Assembly (NCBI GenBank): GCA_001595385.3
Contig: LVEI03000001.1
Coordinates: 1,145,501 to 1,209,500, forward strand
Direction: 5' to 3'
Length of the DNA stretch: 64,000 bases
DNA from: Deltaproteobacteria bacterium GWC2_55_46
Lineage (GTDB): Bacteria > Desulfobacterota > GWC2-55-46
The translations under genes and the position numbers were made by a program. This document shows positions 7,507-15,734 of this stretch, in pieces. The first letter of the stretch is position 1; each line of letters opens with the position of its first letter. The notes below the pieces were generated by a model. That model searched no databases and was not told the DNA's origin. It was given only the letters and a program-made list of their open reading frames with translations.

Positions 7507-8526
7507 ATGTTCGGCTATTACCGGATATTCCTCTCACTGTGTGTTGTATTTCAGCACCTGTGTCAGATGCCTGGCAATAACTTTTCAGGCTGGTATGCCG
7601 TCTTCTCCTTTTATATACTGAGCGGCTACCTTATGACTTTCGTCCTGAATGAGAATTATGGTTTCCATTGGGACGGCCTGCGTCGGTACTTCACGAACAG
7701 GACCTTGAGGATTTATCCCACTTTATGGGCTGTGATACTTTTCTCCTTGCCTTTTGTAGCGTACCTTCCGATCTCTGATTTTCATAGAAACATCTATCTC
7801 CCAACGTCAGCCTACGATTGGCTCAGGAATCTCACCCTCATAGATTTAAGAATACCCAACCCGCGGCTGATCCCTCCGACATGGTCTTTATTCGTGGAGG
7901 TCGTTTTCTATATTGCCATCGGCCTTATCTTCGCCCGTAAAAAATGGATAACCTTCCTCTGGTTCTTCGCGAGCGTCGCATTTACCGCTTACCTCGTATA
8001 TTCAGGCGCGGACAAAGAGTATCGGTACTTCTCAATACCGGCCTCATCCGTGGCTTTCAGTTCTGGCGCCATCTTGTATTATTTACGCAAAATACAGATC
8101 CCCGGCTGGTTCACCCCTGCTATCATTGCAGCCCATGCTTTAAATCTCCTGTACTGGCACCTTGTACCGGAAGGCAGATTTCTCGAAGGTTTTTATCTTA
8201 ACGTCGTTTTGAGCGCTGCCCTCATCTTCTCACTGAGCAAGTTAAGGCCGACCGCCATCGATAAAGTCGCAGGTGATCTAGCCTACCCGGTTTTTCTGTG
8301 CCACTGGATAATAGCGGCTCTAATAAATTACTACTTCGAGATCAACAAAGGAGCCACGCTGTTCATCATCTCGATCCCCCCGGTCCTGCTCTTCTCGTTT
8401 ATTCTGCATGCCCAGGTTGAAAAAAAGACAAACGCTATCCGGGACAGAGTGAAGAACCAGACATTTCAGCCTGCTCAATCCCAATCGTCTTCATACCCCA
8501 ATCGCCTCCCTGACCTTCCCGCCTAG
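7507..8526 (+). CDS. Membrane acyltransferase, acyltransferase-3 (OafA/Oac-like) family
   Basis: 339 residues with about ten hydrophobic segments. Acyltransferase-3 proteins move acetyl or other acyl groups onto O-antigen or other cell-surface sugars in the inner membrane. Visible family features: N-terminal YRIFLSLCVVFQH (usually R..A...V...H), FFxxSGY-like FSFYILSGYLMT, a basic YFTNRTLRIYP segment (R-x10-R type) and TWSLFVEVVFY with the family SxExxFY core. It is more AT-rich than neighbouring genes and runs against the tail operon, typical of a phage moron gene. A TATAAA at 7490 could be its -10; there is no obvious Shine-Dalgarno. Its TAG stop overlaps the opposite gene's stop within CTAG. 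Confidence 0.85.
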   Translation: MFGYYRIFLSLCVVFQHLCQMPGNNFSGWYAVFSFYILSGYLMTFVLNENYGFHWDGLRRYFTNRTLRIYPTLWAVILFSLPFVAYLPISDFHRNIYLPTSAYDWLRNLTLIDLRIPNPRLIPPTWSLFVEVVFYIAIGLIFARKKWITFLWFFASVAFTAYLVYSGADKEYRYFSIPASSVAFSSGAILYYLRKIQIPGWFTPAIIAAHALNLLYWHLVPEGRFLEGFYLNVVLSAALIFSLSKLRPTAIDKVAGDLAYPVFLCHWIIAALINYYFEINKGATLFIISIPPVLLFSFILHAQVEKKTNAIRDRVKNQTFQPAQSQSSSYPNRLPDLPA

Positions 8527-10628
8527 CTCGCTCCCGCCGCCAGCGCAGTTGTAGGTGTATAAGTCCCTGCGCCGTTGCCTGTGTACGAGCCTATGGAAGC
8601 AGCAGAGAGCCATGCGCCTGCCTCGCCATAAGCCCCCCAGCTTCCATTATTATCCATGACCCCGTTACATTGAGCAATGCTCAAACCAAGTGCGTGTATC
8701 CCGTGCCCAGCACTATTGCGGAAAATTCCTGGCCTCATGGATACTCCGCCATCTGAAGGTGTCAAGGAAGCTCCGTGTAAAGAATTATTTTGGGAGAGAA
8801 GCCCCTTTACTGTAGCCCCAACGCTCAAGACGCCATACGTCTCCAAGTTAGATACGGTCTGTACCTGGAACCCAACATTAGGCGTGTCGGCGTAGCACCT
8901 GCGGAAAACCGCCTGTGAACCAAATCTACAGGCGAAACTGACCCTGCCAGTCCCGGGGTCATAGACCCACACCTTATCAACGGTTATAGCTGTAGAGCCG
9001 GAACGGGCCAGTATCGCTACCCCTCCGCTGGCGGTTGAAATAAGCTTCAATTCTTTTACCAGAATATAGCTTTGCTTTATCAACTCGATGCAATTTGACT
9101 GCGTACCTCCGCCGCTGATTATTGTCTTCTGCTCATAGATGGCGTACCCAGAACCGTTTGTGGGCGCTGGCGTTACCCAGTCTCCGTTGCAGGTAAGTAC
9201 GGTTGCGGTATTAGTATCTATGAGCCTTGCATTGTTCTCGCCGCTGCCTGTTCCAGACGTTATCTTTAATATCTTCCCTGTGTAGGCATTGACCGTCCAC
9301 GCCTTGCCTGTGTCGGTCAAGGTCGGTCTCCATGTATCTGTTGCGGCAGACGTAGCCGTACCTGATGATAGAGACGCGCCTAACGTGCCCCCGAAGGTAA
9401 TGGTGAAGCTCCCTGTTACGGCCTTGCCCTGGACGATGACCTTTTCCGTGAAAGTCCCGTCCGATATTTTAATATCGGTATTGCAGTTGACCGTACCGGG
9501 GATGGCGTTCACGCCGCCCTGTACGGTTGAGAAGGCGTTTGCTGCAACGTAAGCCTCCCCGCTTGCCATGATGTCCGCTGAGAGGCTCAACTGCGTTGCC
9601 GAATCCCTCGCCGTAACCTTCGCCCATGTGTCATCGGTCGAATTGTAGACGGTCTTGTTGACTACATCCGTCCCGAAGTTGGCCGCGGAATCCACCAGCT
9701 TGTTCGCTGTGGTCGAGGTTGCCGTACCGGAGTACATCGAGAGGCCGTCGGCGATTGAATCATCCCCGCCGAGGGCTGTCGTAGCGACATACATCGTGTA
9801 GCCCTTTGTGATGGTCGAGCTTATCGAGATATAGTTGCCGGGGTCGTTTCCGAAAGTAAGGGTGGTGCTCTCAAAGTAGTTGGTCGCCCCGGTGTACATA
9901 TAGAGCCTGGAGATGCCGCTGGTTACGCAGGTATACCAGCTCAGGTCGGCCCCGAAGTAAGAGTTGAGCTTGTTCGTGAAGGTGAGGTTCCGTAGCGTTA
10001 GCCGTTGCCTGAAGATGCACTTGCCGCTTATCGTGGTGGTACTGGTGGTAGAGCCCTTCACCGTGAGGGTCTTGTTGTCCCCGGCGGTCTTTCCTATGAA
10101 GGTAGTATCATCGGCAAACGTGCCGGGACTCATCCTTATTGTTATATTCGCCCTGAATCCGCTGTCAGCGGTTGAGAACGCTTCCGGCAGGTTGTCTATG
10201 GCAGAGGCTATCTCATAGGCTTCGCCGGAAGTGAATCTGTCTGCCGAGAGGGAAAGCTGAGTGGATGAATCAACGGCTGTCACTTTAGCCCATGTGTCAT
10301 CCGTAGCGTTGTAGACAGCCTTATCGACCAGGGCTGACGTGAAGGAGGCTCCTGAATCTATGAGCTTGCTTCCATCTGCGCCCGTGGTCGTGCCGCTTGT
10401 GAGCTGTAGACCCGTAGCCCCCTGAGTCGCCTGTGACTTGCCGCCGAAGGTGGACGTAGCGGCGTATACGGTATAATCTACCGTTCCAGCCGCCAGCTGA
10501 AACTCAAGGTTACCGTCTGCGTGGCCCAGGTACGCTTTCTTGGTATCAAGCGAAAGTCCCGGCTCCCCTGCTGAAAGAGAAGGAAGGTCAGAGAAATTAC
10601 CCCTGCGGAAACGGATTTTGTCTGCCAT
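8523..10628 (-). CDS. Phage tail fibre protein with Mtd-like N-terminus and beta-helix
   Basis: 701 residues. The N-terminus (KIRFRRGNFSDLPSLSAGEPGLSLDTKKAYLGH) is the widespread tail-fibre start also seen in major-tropism-determinant-type proteins. Two copies of a ~90-residue module follow, at about residues 52-142 and 277-364, each with YT.Y.AT..GG, then KL(I/V)DS, then DDTWAKVTA.DS.TQLSLSAD and SGEAY. Around residues 430-500 a weaker third copy has LIDTNTATVLTCNGDW. The remainder is low-complexity beta-rich sequence consistent with a right-handed parallel beta-helix. Likely the receptor-binding fibre. Its ATG overlaps the previous stop (TAATG). No C-type lectin fold or diversity-generating retroelement was seen. 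Confidence 0.75.
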   Translation of the reverse strand: MADKIRFRRGNFSDLPSLSAGEPGLSLDTKKAYLGHADGNLEFQLAAGTVDYTVYAATSTFGGKSQATQGATGLQLTSGTTTGADGSKLIDSGASFTSALVDKAVYNATDDTWAKVTAVDSSTQLSLSADRFTSGEAYEIASAIDNLPEAFSTADSGFRANITIRMSPGTFADDTTFIGKTAGDNKTLTVKGSTTSTTTISGKCIFRQRLTLRNLTFTNKLNSYFGADLSWYTCVTSGISRLYMYTGATNYFESTTLTFGNDPGNYISISSTITKGYTMYVATTALGGDDSIADGLSMYSGTATSTTANKLVDSAANFGTDVVNKTVYNSTDDTWAKVTARDSATQLSLSADIMASGEAYVAANAFSTVQGGVNAIPGTVNCNTDIKISDGTFTEKVIVQGKAVTGSFTITFGGTLGASLSSGTATSAATDTWRPTLTDTGKAWTVNAYTGKILKITSGTGSGENNARLIDTNTATVLTCNGDWVTPAPTNGSGYAIYEQKTIISGGGTQSNCIELIKQSYILVKELKLISTASGGVAILARSGSTAITVDKVWVYDPGTGRVSFACRFGSQAVFRRCYADTPNVGFQVQTVSNLETYGVLSVGATVKGLLSQNNSLHGASLTPSDGGVSMRPGIFRNSAGHGIHALGLSIAQCNGVMDNNGSWGAYGEAGAWLSAASIGSYTGNGAGTYTPTTALAAGAS

Positions 10629-11752
10629 TATATGAACGTCCCCCCGTCTATGTCCCTGTCGAAGTCTGAGAGGCTATCGAGAAATGACGCCCCGTCTATC
10701 ACGTAATCACTCACCGCCTCAACCCCGTCCTCAGTGGTCTTTACCCTTAGATGCCTGCCGCCAAGCCCGGTGTAATCGGAAAAGGCATCGGTCAGGTCGG
10801 TAAAGGCGGCTGCACCACCACCACTGGGATTCTCGGTTACGAACCAGTATGACGCATTCGGCGGAGCGGCATTGAGACTGGCTATTCGCGCCATGTAATA
10901 CGTTCCGGCATAAAGCACAATGTCGTCAATATGATAAGTTATCGTTGAGTCCCATTCTCCTTTATATCCACCTATGAACAGCTCAATGTATTGCGGAAGC
11001 GGCGGGGTAACGGCCTTCCAGTTATAGCCGTCCCACCTTTTTGTTGTGTTGGCGACAATATCGTTAATGAGGGTGTACAAGGAATGATACATCAGCCCGT
11101 ATCCGTACCTGCTTAAATGCACGCCATCCTTTTGTGCTACATGGACTTTCTTCCAGTCTCCAGAACCAGACAGCCCCCAAAGGATGTTATATGTATCGAC
11201 ATAGGGGATGTGCAGCTCTGCGGCCAGGTCACGCACCTTCTGCACATAGGGCTGGACCTGCGTGTTGGTATACGCATCAGGGATTAAGTTTTCAGCCGTG
11301 TCATCTACAGGCGGCGGGGTGAGCAATATTATATCCGCACCTGCTGGCTGGATAGCGCTGATAATCGTCCTTAAATTCGCCTCATAATCTACGATGTCAA
11401 CATGACGGTCAACAAGCTGACAGCTATCGTTTGTCCCAAGCATTATGGTAACAATAGTCGGGTTGTGGTCTGTGATTTTAGAGGCTATCCACGCTACCCA
11501 GTCATCAGTTGATGTCCCGCCTACGGCTTCATTCCAGATACTCCAGCCCTGCGTTGGATAGTCGAGAGGCAGATTCCTTTTAAGAATCTCAGCATAACTG
11601 CTTCTGTCAACAGCAGTTATGCTGTCCCCCACAAATACGACACGGTTTGCCCGGCTTGTATTGGTATCAAGCCAAAGGTCGTCTACCACCGGGGATGAAG
11701 GCGCGGTAGAGCTTATTATGGGGGTTGTCTTGTTGACGGCTCTGGCTAACAT
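10628..11752 (-). CDS. Phage tail protein with SGNH/GDSL hydrolase domain
   Basis: 374 residues, ATG with GGAGAG upstream. After a short phage-type linker (SSPVVDDLWLDTNTS) comes a complete SGNH hydrolase: block I VFVGDSIT (Ser44), block II NEAVGGTS (Gly79), block III MLGTNDS (Asn108) and block V KDGVHLS (Asp209, His212). The C-terminal part (EWDSTITYHIDDIVLYAGTYYMA ... YWFV) has the aromatic spacing of a small carbohydrate-binding module (ChtBD3-like). The expected activity is hydrolysis of an ester such as O-acetyl on a surface polysaccharide during adsorption. It belongs to the tail operon, just upstream of the main fibre gene. Confidence 0.82.
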   Translation of the reverse strand: MLARAVNKTTPIISSTAPSSPVVDDLWLDTNTSRANRVVFVGDSITAVDRSSYAEILKRNLPLDYPTQGWSIWNEAVGGTSTDDWVAWIASKITDHNPTIVTIMLGTNDSCQLVDRHVDIVDYEANLRTIISAIQPAGADIILLTPPPVDDTAENLIPDAYTNTQVQPYVQKVRDLAAELHIPYVDTYNILWGLSGSGDWKKVHVAQKDGVHLSRYGYGLMYHSLYTLINDIVANTTKRWDGYNWKAVTPPLPQYIELFIGGYKGEWDSTITYHIDDIVLYAGTYYMARIASLNAAPPNASYWFVTENPSGGGAAAFTDLTDAFSDYTGLGGRHLRVKTTEDGVEAVSDYVIDGASFLDSLSDFDRDIDGGTFI

Positions 11753-11763
11753 CTCTCTCCTCT

Positions 11764-13329
11764 TTATATGTTCGCAAACGGCAGCAATCTCGCCACAAAC
11801 TTAGCCGTACCCGCGCCTGTCTTGCTTCCGGCGCACCTGAACGTAAGCTTCCTGTTTCTCGCTATATACGCAGAGGCAAGCGTCGGAGTTACCACCGTGT
11901 AATTGGACTGGCTCACGTCCGAAGTATGGCTTACGTACCTTGTCAGGCTGTCCGAGTCCCCGAACTGCAATGCCACACCGGCGTCCCCGGAAGTCCCCTC
12001 AACGTAAAGGATACTCACATCCCTTATCCAGTAGTCACGGAGAGCCACGAACTTTACCTCTGTCTCCACGGAGGCGGAAAGGTCGAACTCCTTCGACTCA
12101 AGGATGGTCTCCCCCTCGAAGCTCGTCGTCCCCGCCGTGCTGTTGTCTACTACCCTGCCAGTGGAGTTGGAGAAGGTGTTCTTGCCGATGATCGAGTAGG
12201 TCGCGTCCGTATCAACGACGATCTGCTTGCTGTTAGCAAGTCCCTGGAAGTGGTTACGGGCTATGTAATTGTCGTCTCCGTTATTTAATATGCCCCAGCC
12301 TGTGCCCGTGCCAGCAAACTCATTACCAATGATATTCGCTTTGTCACCCTGGCAATTCATCATGTAAACTGTGCCTGTGTTGTTAAAGTGACACCCGTCA
12401 ACTATCGGCCCCTGAGTCACATCAGAATGTACATAGAGGTCGTTTGTCGTGTTGGCCTCGAAGTGGCAGCCCCTGAAGTTGACCCTGTGCATATTCGCGC
12501 CCTCGATATAGGCCCCGTATGCGTTGGTCTTGAAGTGGCAGGCGAGGAAGACCATCTGCGCCAGCACGTTCACGTTTGTCTTGATGTGTATGCCCTTGCC
12601 CGTGCCGTTCCAGAAGTCGCACTTCTCAAATAGCATCTGCCCTGAGAACACGTCATTGGGGGAGTCCTTTATCGAGAAGTAGAGCGCGTTGTCCGGCCCG
12701 TCTATCTTGACCCTCGATGCTAATCCGTTGTAGGAATTGAGGGCGTATATTCCATAGGTAGACGACCCCCTTACGTTTAAATCCGTCAGCCTGAACTGTG
12801 TGAGAAAATCCGCGTTGAGAAAGGAATTTGCCCCCGTGAGCTTCACCCCGAAACCCTCAAGGCAGATATTGCGCCTTGCATTAAAGCCAGACCACTCGCC
12901 GTCAACCTTTAAGCAATCGCCCGTGCCATCATAAATGAGCCAGGTACCTCCTGCCATGTCGCCATTAACATATTCAGGCCGTCCCTGCCCTCTTACCGTA
13001 ATACCTTCCGGCAGGGTAAGGCCGGCGGCCCCTTCTCCGAGGTGCCAGTATCCAAGCGGCAACTGAAGCACCCCGCCCGTGCCTGACGCAAGGCTTTCTA
13101 TATAGTCGACCGCCTCTTGTATCTGGCTGGAGTAATCGGCCGTGCCGTCAGTCACGAAGCCTTCAGGGAGCCACTCGCGAAGGTCGAAATCAAGAGTGTC
13201 GTTTCTCAGGTACTTGTGCGTCCCGTCGGCGTTGTGCTCGACGAGGGCCAGCCTGTTCAGCGTATCCGACTTCGTCGGGTGCCCGGAACCTACCATTTCT
13301 TCGGTATAAGCTATTCTCAGATCAGCCAT
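11764..13329 (-). CDS. Phage tail spike, pectate-lyase-like beta-helix
   Basis: 521 residues from the ATG that overlaps the holin stop (TGATG); an ATG seven codons upstream is possible. The start (TEEMVGSGHPTKSDTLNRLALVEHNADGTHK) is a common phage fibre leader. The phrase WLPEGFVTDGTADYSSQIQEAVDYIES is the entry to a pectate-lyase-3-type fold, followed by about ten right-handed beta-helix turns (residues ~90-400, with repeated N-rich turns such as CHFKTNAYGAYIEGANMHRVNF and CHFEANTTNDLYV). A jelly-roll-like C-terminal domain follows. Likely a polysaccharide-binding or -cleaving spike. No catalytic residues can be assigned by eye. Confidence 0.78.
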   Translation of the reverse strand: MADLRIAYTEEMVGSGHPTKSDTLNRLALVEHNADGTHKYLRNDTLDFDLREWLPEGFVTDGTADYSSQIQEAVDYIESLASGTGGVLQLPLGYWHLGEGAAGLTLPEGITVRGQGRPEYVNGDMAGGTWLIYDGTGDCLKVDGEWSGFNARRNICLEGFGVKLTGANSFLNADFLTQFRLTDLNVRGSSTYGIYALNSYNGLASRVKIDGPDNALYFSIKDSPNDVFSGQMLFEKCDFWNGTGKGIHIKTNVNVLAQMVFLACHFKTNAYGAYIEGANMHRVNFRGCHFEANTTNDLYVHSDVTQGPIVDGCHFNNTGTVYMMNCQGDKANIIGNEFAGTGTGWGILNNGDDNYIARNHFQGLANSKQIVVDTDATYSIIGKNTFSNSTGRVVDNSTAGTTSFEGETILESKEFDLSASVETEVKFVALRDYWIRDVSILYVEGTSGDAGVALQFGDSDSLTRYVSHTSDVSQSNYTVVTPTLASAYIARNRKLTFRCAGSKTGAGTAKFVARLLPFANI

Positions 13330-13748
13330 CAGTTCTTCTCCCTCTGCCATTTTTCAAGACCTCTTGTGCCAGCCGCTACGCCAAGGACGATGAGCATGGC
13401 CTCCCATATGCCTGCCGGGATATCTATCGGCATGAGGCCAACGCCCTTAAAGTAGGGCAAGAGAATATAATTGTTAACAATAACGGCGGCAAAGGTGAAG
13501 CCAAGCGTCGGCCGCCATGAATATTGCATCCAATGCTCGCTCCTGGCCTCTTCCCTCATGGTGGCGTTCACGGATTCCATGACTTTTGCCTCCGCCCCTA
13601 TCTCCTTCAACACAAGCTCCTGAGCCCTGAGCTTGAACTCCTCTTTCTCCTTTTCACTCACCGAGGCAGGCAGGTACCTTTCGACAAGTTTTTCTACCAC
13701 CCTGCCTACAGTGCTCCGTATAAGCTCATTGAATGGGTTCCAGGGCAT
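13329..13748 (-). CDS. Phage holin, three-TM (GTA-type) family
   Basis: 139 residues. A charged N-terminal helix (NPFNELIRSTVGRVVEKLVERYLP... EKEKEEFKLRAQELV) precedes WMQYSWRPTLGFTFAAVIVNNYIL, the RP-containing first membrane segment typical of 3TM holins, then IWEAMLIVLGVAAGTRGLEKW near the C-terminus. Holins open the inner membrane for phage lysis. No endolysin gene is adjacent. It is the first gene of the minus-strand tail operon; the spike start overlaps its stop. Assignment rests on the family pattern and the phage context. Confidence 0.72.
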   Translation of the reverse strand: MPWNPFNELIRSTVGRVVEKLVERYLPASVSEKEKEEFKLRAQELVLKEIGAEAKVMESVNATMREEARSEHWMQYSWRPTLGFTFAAVIVNNYILLPYFKGVGLMPIDIPAGIWEAMLIVLGVAAGTRGLEKWQREKN

Positions 13749-13927
13749 GGCTTCTCCGATTTATTCTTTGAGGCGGCTTACGGCAGAAAGTGGTGTTTTT
13801 TTTACAGCCCTTCAAACTTAAGCCAAGGTAACCGCTCAGGTTTTTATGTTTTTTTATTATGGCCCTTGAACCCCTGACACAACTCCCGCGCGCAAACCGT
13901 GACAGAGCATCCTTCCGGCGCGCTCGC

Positions 13928-13955
13928 TTCACACCCGTTTTTTTTCGACTATAAT
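13928..13955 (+). promoter_or_regulatory. Sigma-70 promoter of the PagL-like gene
   Basis: TTCACA at 13928-13933, 16 nt, perfect TATAAT at 13950-13955, giving a start near 13962 and a leader of about 50 nt. The rest of 13749-13927 holds no recognisable gene, only AT-rich tracts between the phage remnant and this promoter. Confidence 0.6.
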
Positions 13956-14011
13956 TTCTTGCATGGCTTTGGGAAAGGAAGGCAAGCCTAATTCACCTGG
14001 CGGGATAATGG

Positions 14012-14458
14012 ATGAAATGGGCCCGGAAAACTGAAAAGATCTGCTTCGCCGTTACACTCGTCCTCTCGCTCGCTATCCCGGCTATTGCGCACGCCGAGTT
14101 CTCGGTCGGATACGCTAGAGATTTTGTGCACGCGCCTGGGACAGATGCTGTAGTGCTGAGGTATGACCACAGGAGAACAAGGCTGGGCCTTCAGGCCATG
14201 TACTGGGACGGCCCGGACGATTCGAACGCCTCAATTGGGATCGATTATGACCTGCTGGCAAGCGAGACCTGGGACCTTAACCTCGGTGGGGTCTTCATAG
14301 ACAGGGTAAACGGTGTAAACGGCACGCACTTCAATTTTTCGGCTGGGTTGGGGATAAACATAGGAAAGCGCTTCCGGATACAATACACCCATATGTCCAA
14401 CGCGCAGAGTGACAACAACAACGGCTGGAACTTCGCGGGCTTCCTCCTGAGGTTCTAA
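14012..14458 (+). CDS. PagL-like lipid A 3-O-deacylase family protein
   Basis: 148 residues with a clear signal peptide (cleavage after AHA, residue ~28) and about eight amphipathic beta strands, ending in the outer-membrane-type terminal Phe (FLLRF). The motif QYTHMSNAQSDNNNG matches the PagL H-x-S-N catalytic strand: His and Ser are present. In PagL a Glu follows roughly 11 residues after the Ser; here the aligned position looks like Asn. PagL removes the 3-O acyl chain from lipid A in the outer membrane. The fold assignment is good; full deacylase activity is less sure. Stand-alone gene with its own promoter. Confidence 0.7.
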   Translation: MKWARKTEKICFAVTLVLSLAIPAIAHAEFSVGYARDFVHAPGTDAVVLRYDHRRTRLGLQAMYWDGPDDSNASIGIDYDLLASETWDLNLGGVFIDRVNGVNGTHFNFSAGLGINIGKRFRIQYTHMSNAQSDNNNGWNFAGFLLRF

Positions 14459-14485
14459 GTTACCCGATTTAAAGACAGCCCGGAA

Positions 14486-14722
14486 TCAGCGCGACCTGCC
14501 CCTATCGTACCGTTTTCTGAGCGCCTTTTTAATGTGCAGAAACTTTTTACCGATCCTTCTCGGCCCCATCGGCCCTGAGCCGTGCTCTATCTCCATGGCC
14601 GAGGAAGGGGCCGGTACTTTTTCCTCAAGGACGCCGGAGAACTGTCCCGGAGACTCCACCTTTGCCTGCGTCGCCGTCCCGTCAAATCCACCCTCTATCC
14701 GGTTCTTTCTAAGCCTCGACAT
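14486..14722 (-). CDS. Small basic hypothetical protein
   Basis: 78 residues, strongly basic at both ends (MSRLRKNRIEGG... and RRIGKKFLHIKKALRKRYDRGRSR), with a Pro/Ser/Glu-rich middle. ATG preceded closely by GGGGGAG. No family recognised and no signal peptide or TM helix. An overlapping open frame on the other strand exists, so the coding strand is not proven; the Shine-Dalgarno and lysine/arginine-rich composition favour this one. It follows the ComEA-like gene on the same strand. Confidence 0.4.
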   Translation of the reverse strand: MSRLRKNRIEGGFDGTATQAKVESPGQFSGVLEEKVPAPSSAMEIEHGSGPMGPRRIGKKFLHIKKALRKRYDRGRSR

Positions 14723-14767
14723 ATCTCCCCCGAAAATTTAAGGAGGGCCACGTTATGGATCTGCCGT

Positions 14768-14995
14768 CTAACGGCCAGCGTCGTTTTGAACGCCTCCATT
14801 GAAGGTAGCCCCTCCTTTCTTCAATTGTTCTATCAAATACTGAGAAAAGCCGGGCACGCATCTCACGTCATCCCATGACCTGAACCGCCCGTGCTCCTCT
14901 CTGTAATCGAGCAGCACCTGCGCCCTTTCCTTGCTGATGCCGTTTATGCCGGCGATCTCCTCGAAACTTGCCGTATTAAGGTCGAGACCCGCCAT
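14768..14995 (-). CDS. ComEA-like helix-hairpin-helix protein
   Basis: 75 residues consisting of a single (HhH)2 unit: LDLNTASFEEIAGINGISKERAQVLLDYREEHGRFRSWDDVRCVPGFSQYLIEQLKK. This is the DNA-binding domain of ComEA/TIGR00426-type proteins, which bind double-stranded DNA nonspecifically. There is no signal peptide or membrane anchor, so it is probably cytosolic and not itself the competence receptor. Upstream is the divergent YkuK-type gene. A DNA-binding role is likely; the process is unknown. Confidence 0.78.
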   Translation of the reverse strand: MAGLDLNTASFEEIAGINGISKERAQVLLDYREEHGRFRSWDDVRCVPGFSQYLIEQLKKGGATFNGGVQNDAGR

Positions 14996-15155
14996 AGGTC
15001 CAATCCTTTTGATGCGAAGGATTTACGGTTTTTTTCCCTTTAATATAACTATAGGCTTGGCTCCGAGCGTGTCAAGAAGGATGAAGGTCCACAGCTCGCC
15101 CGACGCCCATCCCTCCTAAAAAACCCTTGTTTTTAAAGGAGTTCGGTAGTATCAT

Positions 15156-15659
15156 TTGTCGATGGACCCTGCAAGTCCCCAAAGATCCATGGATTTCACA
15201 AGCCCCACATTCGGACGCTTGAGCATAGACGAGATGTTCGGCAGGATAGTCGAATACGTCAATGAAGATCCGGACCAGACCTACAACATCATAATCGGCA
15301 CGGATTCATTCCTGAACAGCGAAACACTATTCGTAAGCGCGGTCATCGTCCACCGGATCGGCCACGGCGGCAGGTATTTTTACAAGAAGGCTCCCCGGCG
15401 GAAGATGGACAGCTTGAGGCAACGGATCTTCTACGAGGCCACCATGAGCATCGAGCTGGCCTCTGAGATGCGAAGACGGCTCAACGAGAACGGCCTTAAA
15501 AAACTGCCTGTAGAGATCCACCTCGACGTCGGAGAGAAAGGCGAAACCCGTGAAATAATCAAGGAACTGGTCGGGATGGTAACAGGCTCCGGTTACGCCG
15601 CGAAGACAAAACCCGACTCTTTTGGCGCAAGCAAAGTTGCTGACCGCCATTCAAAATAG
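15156..15659 (+). CDS. YkuK-family RNase H-like protein (DUF458)
   Basis: 167 residues. The family has an RNase H-like fold of unknown biological role. Visible features: MDFTSPTFGRLSIDEMFGRIVEYV, the acidic strand YNIIIGTDSFL (Asp is the usual metal ligand), the FVSAVIVHRIGHGGRYFYKK hairpin, RIFYEATMSIELASEM, a second acidic strand VEIHLDVGEKGETR, and the end GYAAKTKPDSFGASKVADRHSK. Start is either TTG 15156 or ATG 15162; AAAGGAG lies at 15135-15141, closer to the TTG. No operon partner. Confidence 0.8.
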   Translation: MSMDPASPQRSMDFTSPTFGRLSIDEMFGRIVEYVNEDPDQTYNIIIGTDSFLNSETLFVSAVIVHRIGHGGRYFYKKAPRRKMDSLRQRIFYEATMSIELASEMRRRLNENGLKKLPVEIHLDVGEKGETREIIKELVGMVTGSGYAAKTKPDSFGASKVADRHSK

Positions 15660-15734
15660 CCCCTAATCCCCCTTCTTGATACTCTCATAATTTTCAGTAT
15701 ACTTTTGTTACAGCGAATCCCGGAACGGAAACCA

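Larger units (their letters stand above)
6502..13748. mobile_element. Phage remnant: tail-fibre/spike and holin module beside ssrA
   Basis: Five phage-type genes lie on the minus strand (holin, tail spike, SGNH-hydrolase tail protein, tail fibre, small tail-associated gene), plus an unknown gene last in the row and one plus-strand membrane acyltransferase. They sit immediately after tmRNA, a classic phage integration site. Consecutive tail genes overlap or abut (TGATG, TAATG, TAAATG), so they form one operon. No integrase, terminase, capsid, portal, tape-measure or replication gene is present. No second copy of the ssrA 3' end was found to the right. The right edge lies somewhere in 13749-14011. 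This could be a decayed prophage or a retained tail module. Confidence 0.75.

Noticed and set aside
8523-10628. Diversity-generating retroelement target in the Mtd-like tail fibre
   Set aside because: No reverse transcriptase, template repeat or C-type-lectin variable end is present in the window.
13749-14011. Search for attR, the duplicate of the ssrA 3' end
   Set aside because: No repeat of the T-arm/acceptor sequence was found to the right of the phage module.
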